Positions 30,070-37,669 of a DNA stretch of 37,669 bases are shown in pieces. The stretch comes from Pseudomonadota bacterium. Lineage in GTDB: Bacteria > Myxococcota > UBA9042 > PHBI01. Location of the stretch: the NCBI GenBank assembly GCA_005772945.1, contig SXIE01000386.1, forward strand, positions 1 to 37,669, written 5' to 3'. The notes under the pieces were generated by a model, which worked only from the letters and a program-made list of their open reading frames with translations, had not been told where the DNA came from and did no database searches. Position 1 is the stretch's first letter. Every line of letters begins with the position of its first letter. Both the position numbers and the translations under genes were made by a program.

Positions 30070-33000
30070 ATGCCCCACGCCCGCTTCGCCGCACTCGCGG
30101 CCGCCTTCGCTTGCGCCGCCTTTTCCACCGCCTGTAACTCCGACGCTCCCGCCGGCCCGACCGGCCCCGTCGGCAGCCTTCAAGCCACGGGCGGTCTTCT
30201 CGCGGATCCGGCCGCCTTCACCGTCGCCAGCGCCACCGTCAGCGTCGACGGCTGGGTCGCCATCTGGCACGAGTTCGCCGACAGCCACACCCTCGCGGGC
30301 GCGGTCTTCCTCACCGCCGGCACCCACACCAACATCGTCGTGCCGCTCGACCCGGCGGTCGGCGCCCTCGCCGCCACCCAGGGCCTGCGCCTCGGCGTCT
30401 CCCTCCACGTCGACAGCCCCGCGGACGGCGCCTTCACGGCCACCGACACCCGCGTCGACGGACCCGATCCCGTCATGCTCAGCGCCTCCGGCAAGCCCGT
30501 CTATGGGATCCTCGACGTATCCCTCCCCCCGGCCGAGCCGAACGCCATCCTCGCCGAGAACCAAACGCTGACCATCTCACCGCCCTCGGTCAGCGTCACG
30601 GCCGCCATCTCGACCATCCCGACCTACCTCGTCATCCGCAATGCCGGCGGCACCGTCATCGGCACCGAGCGCCTCTTCGACCGCAACGCGCGCGCCTACT
30701 CCATCCGCGTCGATCTCCCGCGCTCGTGGGTCCCCGCCGCCCTGACGGCCGCTCTCTACGCCAACGCCAACGACGCCCCGGACCTCGACGCGCCCGTCCT
30801 CGACCTCGCTGGCGACCCGGTGACGGCGACCTTCACCGCGCTCTATGCGCCCGAGAACACCCTCACCGTCACCGACCAGACCCTCAACAGCTTCGGCTAC
30901 AAGATCGCCCTCGACGAGGTCGACGTCGACGAGCTCCCCGCCATCGTAGCCGTTCACGCCGACGCGAGCGGCTCCCCCGGCGAGGTCCTCGGCGTCCTCG
31001 CCATCGACACGAGCCCGAAGGTCCATGCGACCGTGAACCTGCGTCGCTTCGTCCTGCCGACCGAGGCGCTCTGGGTCGCCGTCTACCAGGACGTCGCGCC
31101 GCTCGGCACCGTCACCACGGCCGACCCGGCGCTGCTGGGTACCAACGGCCAACCGCTGCGCGTGAAGATCACCGTCACGAACACTTCGTGCGAGGGCCTG
31201 AAGACGAAGTACTGCGACCCCGCGACCCCCAACGTCATCCGCTGGCGCGACCGCTGCGACGCCGTGTCCACCGTGACGACCCCGTGCGGCGACGACGCGC
31301 TCTGCGATGACACGGGCCCCTACGTCGCCTGCAAGCCCATTCCCGATCCGTGCGCGGGCATCGGCGGGACGGTCTGCGTCCCCGAGGACCCGACCGCGAC
31401 CTGGTTCGAAGACACATGCGGCGCACCGCTGCGGGTCGCGACTCGCTGTGGCGCCACCTCCATCTGTGTCGATGGCGGCAGCTCGGCGACCTGCAAGCTC
31501 GCGCCGTCGTGCGCCGGGAACGCCACCAAGGTCTGCGACCCCGCCCAGCCCTCGAAGGTCGTCTGGCTCGACCACTGCGGCGTACCGAACGGCAACGTCT
31601 TCAGCTGCGGCGCCACCTCGGTCTGCGATGACTCCGAGGGCGAAGCGACCTGCACGCTCGCCCCGTCGTGTGCCGGCAATACCACCCTCGCCTGCAATCC
31701 CGCCGACCCCGAGAACCTCTATTGGCTCGACCGTTGCGGGGTGCTGAGCGCGTCCACGGTGCCGTGCGGGGCGGGCTTCGCGTGCGACGACAGCCTGGGT
31801 GAGGCGACGTGCGTCGACCCCAACCCGTGCATCGGCGCCGCCCAGAAATTCTGTGACCCCAGCGATCTGTCGGTCATCAAGTGGCTGGGCGCGTGCGGCG
31901 AGGTCCTGAGCAGCACCATTCCGTGCGGCAGTGGCTATGCCTGCAGCGAGGCCGAGGGCACGCCGCGCTGCGTGTCAACCGACGTGTGCGGCGGCAATAC
32001 CGCGACGGTCTGCGTGGACGACGACCCGAGCCATGTCTACTGGGTCGACGGTTGCGGCGAGCTCACCGGCAGCACGTACCCATGCGGCGTCGCGACCTGC
32101 GACGACAGCGCGGGCGAGACAACGTGTACGCTGATCGGCAGCTGCGAGGACGAGAAGCTCCGCGTGTGTGACCCGACGGACGCGACGGTGGTGCGTCTGA
32201 AGAACGCGTGCGGCGAGGACCTCGGGGTCTTTTCGACCTGCGACCATGGCAAGCAGTGCACCGAGGCGACCGCGGGAGACGCCCGCTGCGAGTGCGTCCC
32301 GACGGAGAACTTGGGGTGCTTCGGCATGAGCAAGCTGTACGAGCCGAGCGGCATCGCCAAGCTCGACAGCTGCGGCTATTGGAGCGACGACACGGTCGTG
32401 ACCGAGTGTCTCAACGGCGAGGTCTGCGAGATGACCGCGACCGGGCCCGCCTGCGGCACCTCGCTGACGAACCGCGCCTCGCCGATGTACCACCGTGGGT
32501 GCAGCTTCCCCGATTATATCGCGTACAAGACCGACCTCGACGTCGAGTGCCGTTGCCGCCGTCATCCAGGGACGCTCGGCGACATCGACCGTTACGACAT
32601 GGGCGGCAACCTGGCGTGCAGTCCTCAGTCGGATTCATGGGCCGAGGGCTGGACGATGGGCGCGGGTCCGCACTTTCGGCACCTGCTCCACAACTTCAAC
32701 GGCGGCGGCGTCTATTCGGCGACGCACAACGAGATCTTCGCGACCATGCACTTCACCGATTCGACCTACCAGAAGGCCGGCATGGTCGTCGGCTACAACA
32801 TCACGACCGGCGCGCGGCGGATCGTCAGCGGACGTTTCCCGGAGGATGGGGGCGCCTATACGATGGTCGGCGGCGGCTTCGAGTCCCAACGCGCCGTCGG
32901 CGTGCTACGTCACGAGATGACGACCTTGCCCGGCGCGTGGGACCTCGAGCAGGCCAGTAACGGACAGCTCTACGTGTGGGGCAGCTACTCAGGCAATCAA

Positions 33001-33786
33001 GAGATCACGCGGGTCGATCCCGACACCGGCTTGCGCACGCTCATCTGGCGACAGGCCCTCGAGAGCGACACGCCGGCGGCGCCCGCCCACGGCCAGTGCT
33101 ACTCGACGCGGCCCAAGAACACGTTCTTCGGCGGCTTCATCCCGGTCCAGCTCGAGCACCACGGCTTCGCGATGGGACCCGATGGCAGCTTCTACCTCGG
33201 GTTTCGCAACGAGGCCGCGGAGGGCAACGGCATCGTCAAGATCTCCGCCGACGGCGCGACCTGCACGGTCGTCTCGCGCTGGAACGGGACGATGGGAAAT
33301 ATCGGCGGCGGCGCGACCCCGCAGTACAGCACCATCGAGGGCTACTTCGTGCGCAACGGCAAACTCTACGCGACCCTGCAGATCGGCAAGGTCCTCCTGT
33401 CGATCGACATCGTGAACGGCAACCGCACCGCGATCGCGAACCCCGCCGGCTCGGTCCATTCGACCACCGGCCAGAGCACCATGTTCTGGGACGAGACGCG
33501 CGACCTCCTCATCACGGCCGGCGCGGTCCAGCCCTTCAGCGGCGTGGCCGTCGACCTCGCGACGGGCTTACGCCAAGCCGTCTATCTGGTCGCTCCCGAC
33601 ATGCCGATCAAGAGCGCCCCGCCGTGGGAGACCAACGCCCATGGCGCCATCGACAACGGCAACTACATGGGCTACGGCGCGCTCGTCATGGACCCGCACA
33701 ACAACGACCACCTCTACCTGGTCATCAAGTGGGGCCTCCTCAAGTACGAGATGTCGACCGGCAACAGCTACGTCATGTCGCAGTAG
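30070..33786 (+). CDS. Lipoprotein with about eight six-cysteine repeats and a propeller-like C-terminus
   Basis: A 1238-residue exported protein. The signal ends in FSTAC (Cys22, an imperfect lipobox). Residues about 30-365 are beta-rich without cysteines and contain three or four related sandwich-like segments. From about 370 to 805 a unit of roughly 48 residues repeats about eight times: C-x7-C-D/N-P-x6-8-W-x-D-x-C-G-x8-C-G-x4-C-D-D-x3-G-x-A/T-x-C. Examples are VCDPAQPSKVVWLDHCG and ACNPADPENLYWLDRCG. The C-terminal 400 residues look like a beta-propeller, with recurring turns such as YNITTGARRIVSG, RVDPDTGLRTLIWRQ and VDLATGLRQAVYLV. ATG 30070 has GGAG upstream. The stop lies 29 bases from the converging MCE gene. 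I do not recognise the Cys repeat as a named family; binding or adhesion is a guess. Confidence 0.82.
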   Translation: MPHARFAALAAAFACAAFSTACNSDAPAGPTGPVGSLQATGGLLADPAAFTVASATVSVDGWVAIWHEFADSHTLAGAVFLTAGTHTNIVVPLDPAVGALAATQGLRLGVSLHVDSPADGAFTATDTRVDGPDPVMLSASGKPVYGILDVSLPPAEPNAILAENQTLTISPPSVSVTAAISTIPTYLVIRNAGGTVIGTERLFDRNARAYSIRVDLPRSWVPAALTAALYANANDAPDLDAPVLDLAGDPVTATFTALYAPENTLTVTDQTLNSFGYKIALDEVDVDELPAIVAVHADASGSPGEVLGVLAIDTSPKVHATVNLRRFVLPTEALWVAVYQDVAPLGTVTTADPALLGTNGQPLRVKITVTNTSCEGLKTKYCDPATPNVIRWRDRCDAVSTVTTPCGDDALCDDTGPYVACKPIPDPCAGIGGTVCVPEDPTATWFEDTCGAPLRVATRCGATSICVDGGSSATCKLAPSCAGNATKVCDPAQPSKVVWLDHCGVPNGNVFSCGATSVCDDSEGEATCTLAPSCAGNTTLACNPADPENLYWLDRCGVLSASTVPCGAGFACDDSLGEATCVDPNPCIGAAQKFCDPSDLSVIKWLGACGEVLSSTIPCGSGYACSEAEGTPRCVSTDVCGGNTATVCVDDDPSHVYWVDGCGELTGSTYPCGVATCDDSAGETTCTLIGSCEDEKLRVCDPTDATVVRLKNACGEDLGVFSTCDHGKQCTEATAGDARCECVPTENLGCFGMSKLYEPSGIAKLDSCGYWSDDTVVTECLNGEVCEMTATGPACGTSLTNRASPMYHRGCSFPDYIAYKTDLDVECRCRRHPGTLGDIDRYDMGGNLACSPQSDSWAEGWTMGAGPHFRHLLHNFNGGGVYSATHNEIFATMHFTDSTYQKAGMVVGYNITTGARRIVSGRFPEDGGAYTMVGGGFESQRAVGVLRHEMTTLPGAWDLEQASNGQLYVWGSYSGNQEITRVDPDTGLRTLIWRQALESDTPAAPAHGQCYSTRPKNTFFGGFIPVQLEHHGFAMGPDGSFYLGFRNEAAEGNGIVKISADGATCTVVSRWNGTMGNIGGGATPQYSTIEGYFVRNGKLYATLQIGKVLLSIDIVNGNRTAIANPAGSVHSTTGQSTMFWDETRDLLITAGAVQPFSGVAVDLATGLRQAVYLVAPDMPIKSAPPWETNAHGAIDNGNYMGYGALVMDPHNNDHLYLVIKWGLLKYEMSTGNSYVMSQ

Positions 33787-33815
33787 CGCCTACGCGCGGA
33801 GGGCGCCGCGACCTG

Positions 33816-35417
33816 CTAGGGCATGCTCGGCACGAACGGCATGACACCCTTCAGGTCCTCGTCGACGAAGCGCACCCCGAGCCCGATGAACCAATCGCGC
33901 GAGCCTCCGTTCAGGAGGTCGTCGATGCCGGCCGAGATGAAGAAGTGCTTGAGGAACTCCCACTGCCCGAGGATCCGGAGGCGCGGGAACTCGTCGCGCC
34001 CGAGGTCGAAGAGGTCGAGCTTGAAGTTGAGCGTGTCGCTCAGCAGATCGGCGTCGAGCCCGAGGCCGCCCGTCGATTCCATGACGCCGTAGCGGAACGT
34101 CAGAAAGTGAAAGCGCTTCGCGAACTGCGCCGTGATCTTGAACGAGTCGCGCGTCTCGGACACCTCTTCGACCAAGACGGGCGGCACGCGCGGGTCGTTC
34201 GTGGTCGTGACGCGCAGGCGGCGCGAGCTCTTGCCGAGGGGGTCGTCGACCAGTTGCAGGAGGTAGTACTTGTCGGGTGAGGGCTGCAGCGCGAAGTCGA
34301 TGATGCTCTTGAAGGCGCCGCGCCCGACGAAGTAATCGGCTCGGAACGCCACCTTGATCTGCGTGCGCGAGATCGTCGAGGTGAAGTCCTCGACCTGGGA
34401 GACCACGCGCTCGACGTCGTTGATGAGCTTGTCGTCGGTGAGCAGGCGCCCGATCGTCCCGCGGCCCTGCTCGAGGTTCTCGGTGACCTTGCGGATGTTC
34501 TCGAGCGAGCCATGCACGAGCTGCATGTCCTTCTCGATGCCGGCCATGACCGACGACACGGTCCCGGGGCGGGCGTGATCGGGGTCGGCCGTCTGGTCCT
34601 TCACGAAGCGCTGGATGTCGCCGGCGACGGTGTCGACGCGCTCGAGGATCTTGTCGAGGCGCTTGGCCCCCGACTCGGAAAAAGATGCGAGCTGCGCCGA
34701 CGTGTGCTCGAGGTTCGCGACGATGCGCTCGACGTTGCCGCCGCGCGAATACACCTGTTCTTTCAGAAACTTACGAAGCTCGCCGGTGAGCTGCTGCACG
34801 TTGTCGGTCGCCTGCGCGACGTCGTCGCGGATCTTCTTGATCGCCCCCTGCCCTTCGGCGTCACCGAGCGTGTTCCTGAGCGTCGCCGTGACAGCGCCGA
34901 TGTCGGCGGTGATCTTCTCGAGCTGCGGGAAGATGGCCTTCGAGCTGTCCTCGAGGTTCTTGATGACGGCGCCGAGGCCCGTGTCGCTCACGATGTTGAG
35001 GATGGTCCCCTCGGGCGGGATGATGTCGCCCGTGAGCCCCGGCGTGATGGCGACCTCGTAGTCACCAATGAGCGAGGATTGGCGGCGCGTGGCGGTCGCG
35101 CCGTTGACGTAGAAGTGGCGCGCGGGGTCGAGGATCCCCTGGTGGAGCGTGATGTCGTTCTTGATGCGCAGCGGCACGCGGGCCTTGGTCGGGTCCTTCG
35201 GATCGAGTCCGGGCTTGCCGAGCTTGCCGACCTTGATGCCCGCCAAGAGCACGTCCGATCCGGGCGCGAGCCCGGTCGCGTCGTCGAAGATCGCGTAGAC
35301 GGTGTAGGTGTCTTTGTCCGAGAGACCGCGGTCGAGCGAGCCGAACGTGAAGATGAACGCCACGACGCCGGCGACCACCAGCAGTCCGACCAGGAGTGGC
35401 GTTTTGGCTTTCAGCAT
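33816..35417 (-). CDS. mlaD: MCE-domain phospholipid transport protein (MlaD/VpsC-like)
   Basis: A 533-residue inner-membrane-anchored periplasmic protein of a lipid-transporting ABC system. It has one N-terminal helix (about 8-27), then the MCE domain (about 38-115; VYAIFDDATGLAPGSDVLLAGIKVGK, GDYEVAITPG). A long helical, coiled-coil-prone stretch follows (about 150-340; LGAVIKNLEDSS, NIRKVTENLEQGRGTIG). The C-terminal beta-rich domain (about 345-533; KVAFRADYFVG, DKYYLLQLVDDP) is typical of the long deltaproteobacterial MlaD forms. E. coli MlaD is much shorter, about 180 residues. The long helical part may bridge toward the outer membrane (inference). ATG 35417 opens the membrane helix. It lies 38 bases downstream of mlaE on the same strand and is surely co-transcribed with it. 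Confidence 0.92.
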   Translation of the reverse strand: MLKAKTPLLVGLLVVAGVVAFIFTFGSLDRGLSDKDTYTVYAIFDDATGLAPGSDVLLAGIKVGKLGKPGLDPKDPTKARVPLRIKNDITLHQGILDPARHFYVNGATATRRQSSLIGDYEVAITPGLTGDIIPPEGTILNIVSDTGLGAVIKNLEDSSKAIFPQLEKITADIGAVTATLRNTLGDAEGQGAIKKIRDDVAQATDNVQQLTGELRKFLKEQVYSRGGNVERIVANLEHTSAQLASFSESGAKRLDKILERVDTVAGDIQRFVKDQTADPDHARPGTVSSVMAGIEKDMQLVHGSLENIRKVTENLEQGRGTIGRLLTDDKLINDVERVVSQVEDFTSTISRTQIKVAFRADYFVGRGAFKSIIDFALQPSPDKYYLLQLVDDPLGKSSRRLRVTTTNDPRVPPVLVEEVSETRDSFKITAQFAKRFHFLTFRYGVMESTGGLGLDADLLSDTLNFKLDLFDLGRDEFPRLRILGQWEFLKHFFISAGIDDLLNGGSRDWFIGLGVRFVDEDLKGVMPFVPSMP

Positions 35418-35455
35418 CGCGCGGACATCTGGGCCATGGGGTCCGTGACTCGGGG

Positions 35456-36271
35456 TCAGAACATGAGGACGGTCAGGAAGTAATCAACGACCAGGACGGC
35501 CACTGAGGAATACACGACCGCGCGCGTCGTCGCGAGCCCTACCCCGCGGGCCCCCCCCGACGCTTGGTAACCGGCGTGGCAGGCGGTGGCGGTGATGACC
35601 ATGCCGAAGACGGCCGACTTGATGAGGCCGGACCAGACGTCCCAGGGCTTCACGACGTCGAGGATGCGCTTGACGAAGACGCCCTCGTCGAGACCGAGGC
35701 CGACGACGGCCACGACCCAAGCGCCCACGAGGCCGACCAGCGAGAAGAGCAAGGTGAGGACGGGCATCGTCAGGATGGCGGCGGCCATGCGGGGCGAGAC
35801 CAGGTATTGGACGGGGTTGACGGCCATCGAGCGCAGGGCGTCGATCTGCTCGGTGACCCCCATCGTGCCGATCTCGGTGGCGATGGAGCTGCCGACGCGC
35901 CCGGTCACCATGAGCCCGGTGAGGACCGGCGCGAGCTCGCGCGTGAGGGCGAGCGCGACGGTCGTGCCGACGTACCCTTCGGCATTGAACAAGCTAAAGG
36001 CGTAGGCGGACTGGACCGAGAAGACCATGCCGGTGAAGGCGCCGGTGAGCAGCACGATGAGCAGCGAGCCGACGCCGACGAACTCGAGCTGCTGCAGATA
36101 GAGCCACCAGCGAAACGGCCGGCGGAAGATGAGACGAAGGCCGTGCCACGCCAGAAGGACGGCCTCGCCGACGTTCTCGACGCGGCCGAGCACCCAGTTC
36201 CCGGTGTGCTCGAAGGGCTGGAGGGCGCGGTCCATGCGCGCGGCCCCGTTGGTTGGTGGCGGCTTCGTCAC
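35456..36271 (-). CDS. mlaE: MlaE-type ABC transporter permease
   Basis: A 271-residue permease of the MlaE/DUF140 family, which moves phospholipid between the inner membrane and the MCE protein. The signature [20 protein letters not shown] (about 115-135), followed by [17 protein letters not shown], is nearly canonical. An amphipathic N-terminal helix and five or so hydrophobic segments match the family. The GTG at 36271 is used here; an ATG at 36235 would remove 12 residues, and neither has a clear ribosome site. The MCE gene follows directly. The MlaF ATPase gene usually sits between or beside these two and is absent here. Divergent from thiS across 87 bases. Confidence 0.93.
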   Translation of the reverse strand: MTKPPPTNGAARMDRALQPFEHTGNWVLGRVENVGEAVLLAWHGLRLIFRRPFRWWLYLQQLEFVGVGSLLIVLLTGAFTGMVFSVQSAYAFSLFNAEGYVGTTVALALTRELAPVLTGLMVTGRVGSSIATEIGTMGVTEQIDALRSMAVNPVQYLVSPRMAAAILTMPVLTLLFSLVGLVGAWVVAVVGLGLDEGVFVKRILDVVKPWDVWSGLIKSAVFGMVITATACHAGYQASGGARGVGLATTRAVVYSSVAVLVVDYFLTVLMF

Positions 36272-36302
36272 GCGAGGACCCTAGCCCAACCGCACGGGCG
36301 CG

Positions 36303-36331
36303 TCGACGGCGATGCGGGCGCGTGATAGGGC
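36303..36331 (+). promoter_or_regulatory. Possible promoter of the thiSGE operon
   Basis: TCGACG (36303-36308) and TAGGGC (36326-36331) are 17 bases apart, 27 bases before the thiS ATG. The -35 match is poor. The 87-base region is too short for, and shows none of the conserved words of, a TPP riboswitch. Confidence 0.3.
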
Positions 36332-36358
36332 AGCGCGCAGGTGACGCTGGGGGTGCGC

Positions 36359-36571
36359 ATGAAGGTGGTGGTGGTCGTCAACGGCGAGGCGCGCGAGCTA
36401 GCGGCCGAGCGGCCGACGGTGGCCGAGCTGGTGGCCGAGCTGGGGCTCGCGAACCAGCGCGTCGCGGTCGAGGTGAATCGGCGGCTCGTAACGCGCGCGA
36501 CCTGGGGCGAGGCCGTTCTCGGCGAGGGCGACGTCATCGAGATCGTGCAGTTCGTGGGAGGTGGGGCATGA
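36359..36571 (+). CDS. thiS: ThiS sulfur carrier protein
   Basis: A 70-residue ubiquitin-fold carrier that donates sulfur, as a C-terminal thiocarboxylate, to ThiG for thiazole formation. The fold is clear: [43 protein letters not shown], and [13 protein letters not shown]. The protein ends Gly-Gly-Gly-Ala, one residue beyond the usual terminal Gly-Gly, because the last codon GCA precedes a TGA that overlaps the thiG ATG (ATGA). The ATG at 36359 gives the normal ThiS length; a GTG at 36341 would add six residues. First gene of the thi operon. Confidence 0.9.
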   Translation: MKVVVVVNGEARELAAERPTVAELVAELGLANQRVAVEVNRRLVTRATWGEAVLGEGDVIEIVQFVGGGA

Positions 36572-37353
36572 CGGCTACGGCAGACACGGGGCTTCGCATC
36601 GGCGCGAGAACCTTCGGATCGCGGCTTCTGGTGGGCACGGGCAAGTATCCGAGCGCCGACATCGCGCGCCAGGCCCTCGCCGCCTCGGGCGCCGAAATCG
36701 TCACGGTCGCGGTCCGGCGCGTGAACCTCGACCGCAACGCCGAGGACTCGATCTGGGCGCAAGTGGACCTCGCGCGCTACACGCTCTTGCCGAATACGGC
36801 GGGCTGCACGACCAAGGAAGACGCTATCCGCACGGCCATGCTCGGGCGCGAGGTCGGCATGGGCGACCTCGTGAAGATCGAGGTCATCGCCGATGCCAAG
36901 ACCCTCTTCCCCGACAATCAGGCGACGCTCGAGGCCGCGCAGGTCCTCGTCGCCGAGGGCTTCACCGTCCTGCCCTACGTGACCGACGATCTCGTCGTCT
37001 GCAAGAAATTGCGGGACGCCGGGTGCGCGGCGGTGATGCCGCTCGGGGCGCCGATCGGCAGCGGGCTCGGGATTCGAAACCCGGTGACCATCCGCCTCAT
37101 CGTCGAGGCGATGGACATCCCCGTCATCGTCGACGCAGGCGTCGGAACGGCTTCGGATGCGGCCCGCGCCATGGAGCTTGGCTGCGACGGGGTGCTGATG
37201 AACACGGCGAGCGCGGGCGCCGACGACCCGGTGCTCATGGCCGAGGCGATGCGCGCCGGCGTCGAGGCGGGTCGCAAGGCGTTCCGCGCCGGCCGGATCG
37301 CGATGAAGCTCTACGCGACCGCGTCGAGCCCACTGACGGGCCTCATCCTTTGA
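36568..37353 (+). CDS. thiG: Thiazole synthase
   Basis: A 261-residue TIM-barrel enzyme that joins 1-deoxy-xylulose-5-phosphate, dehydroglycine and ThiS thiocarboxylate into the thiazole phosphate of thiamine. The family motifs are all present: [33 protein letters not shown] (about 73-80), the Schiff-base lysine K103 in [42 protein letters not shown] and [14 protein letters not shown]. Length is normal. The start ATG overlaps the thiS stop by ATGA, so translation is probably coupled. The stop overlaps the likely TTG start of the next gene. Confidence 0.97.
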   Translation: MTATADTGLRIGARTFGSRLLVGTGKYPSADIARQALAASGAEIVTVAVRRVNLDRNAEDSIWAQVDLARYTLLPNTAGCTTKEDAIRTAMLGREVGMGDLVKIEVIADAKTLFPDNQATLEAAQVLVAEGFTVLPYVTDDLVVCKKLRDAGCAAVMPLGAPIGSGLGIRNPVTIRLIVEAMDIPVIVDAGVGTASDAARAMELGCDGVLMNTASAGADDPVLMAEAMRAGVEAGRKAFRAGRIAMKLYATASSPLTGLIL

Positions 37354-37669
37354 TAGGGGCGTCGCTCGCGCTGGGCGAGCGAACAGGGTGTCTCTTCGTG
37401 ATCTGCGATGCGGACACCCACGGTCGGGATCTGGCGCGGCTCGCGCCCGCGATTGAAGCCGTTCTCGCGTGCGCCGCCGCGGGCGCAATCTCACTCGTCG
37501 AGCGCGACCCGCGCGGCACCGACGACCGCGCGCGCCTCGCACGCCTGCGCCGGTTCCGAACGCTGTGCGACACGCACGGGGCCGCCCTCGTCGTGGCGGG
37601 CCGGGCGGATCTGGCGCTCGCGGCGCACGCCGACGGCGTCCAGCTCCCCGAGCGCGGGCTCTCGCCCGA
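37350..37669 (+). CDS. thiE: Thiamine phosphate synthase / TenI-like protein, N-terminal part (cut by window end)
   Basis: The open frame runs 106 codons to the window end. It reads [26 protein letters not shown] and, just before the edge, [13 protein letters not shown]. This matches the ThiE/TenI barrel: the ISLVERD strand corresponds to the family QLREK strand, and ADGVQLP to ADGVHLP. ThiE couples thiazole phosphate with the pyrimidine; TenI aromatises the thiazole. Both fit a gene straight after thiG and cannot be told apart without the C-terminus. There is no ATG; the TTG at 37350 overlaps the thiG stop (TTGA), giving a tightly coupled operon, but a later GTG is possible. Confidence 0.72.
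   Translation, partial: MIGASLALGERTGCLFVICDADTHGRDLARLAPAIEAVLACAAAGAISLVERDPRGTDDRARLARLRRFRTLCDTHGAALVVAGRADLALAAHADGVQLPERGLSP

Overview
This is a GC-rich chromosomal window, almost fully coding, with codons strongly biased to G/C at the third position. The gene content points to a Myxococcota or related former deltaproteobacterium: Cys-rich repeat lipoproteins with the C-G-N-G...G-E-E-C-D signature, a lipid-anchored RHS/YD-repeat giant, an MCE-type lipid transport pair and scattered single-gene units. This assignment is an inference from gene families; the window has no rRNA or other marker. I see 21 protein genes (two cut by the window ends). I find no tRNA, rRNA, CRISPR array, insertion sequence or phage gene. 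The longest stretch without a gene is about 216 bases (28423-28638).

Left end (1-12.4 kb): the N-terminal part of miaB (tRNA 2-methylthiolation) leaves the window on the minus strand. It is followed by a GT-C type membrane glycosyltransferase, a GT2 synthase fused to a GH16 glycan hydrolase, a gingipain-like (C25) surface lipoprotein, a SNF2-type helicase with a DUF5710-like N-terminus, two small lipoproteins (one Thr-rich, one RCC1-like) and a LysR regulator with a palindromic LysR box directly upstream.

Middle (12.4-28.4 kb): a 1549-residue modular Cys-rich lipoprotein, a COG4123/TrmN6-like methyltransferase, a 2103-residue lipoprotein combining an acidic stalk, NHL repeats, YD repeats and an RHS core, an alpha/beta hydrolase, a YkgJ/FliB-like Cys-cluster protein, and a lipoprotein ending in a thioredoxin-like domain.

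Right end (28.4-37.7 kb): two further Cys-rich lipoproteins, each built from its own repeat; an mlaE-mlaD pair without an adjacent ATPase gene; and a tightly overlapped thiamine-thiazole operon thiS-thiG-thiE (the last gene cut by the window end).

Two themes tie the window together. First, eight of the 21 genes encode probable lipoproteins, most with a low-complexity stalk just after the lipid-anchor cysteine, so the region looks like an island of cell-surface protein genes. Second, genes alternate strand almost one by one and converging genes end within a few bases of each other; only mlaE-mlaD and thiSGE look like operons. The best candidates for something undescribed are the six-cysteine repeat protein at 30070-33786, the GT2-GH16 fusion at 2685-5474, and the GAGNNC hexamer-coded stalks of the C25 and RHS lipoproteins.
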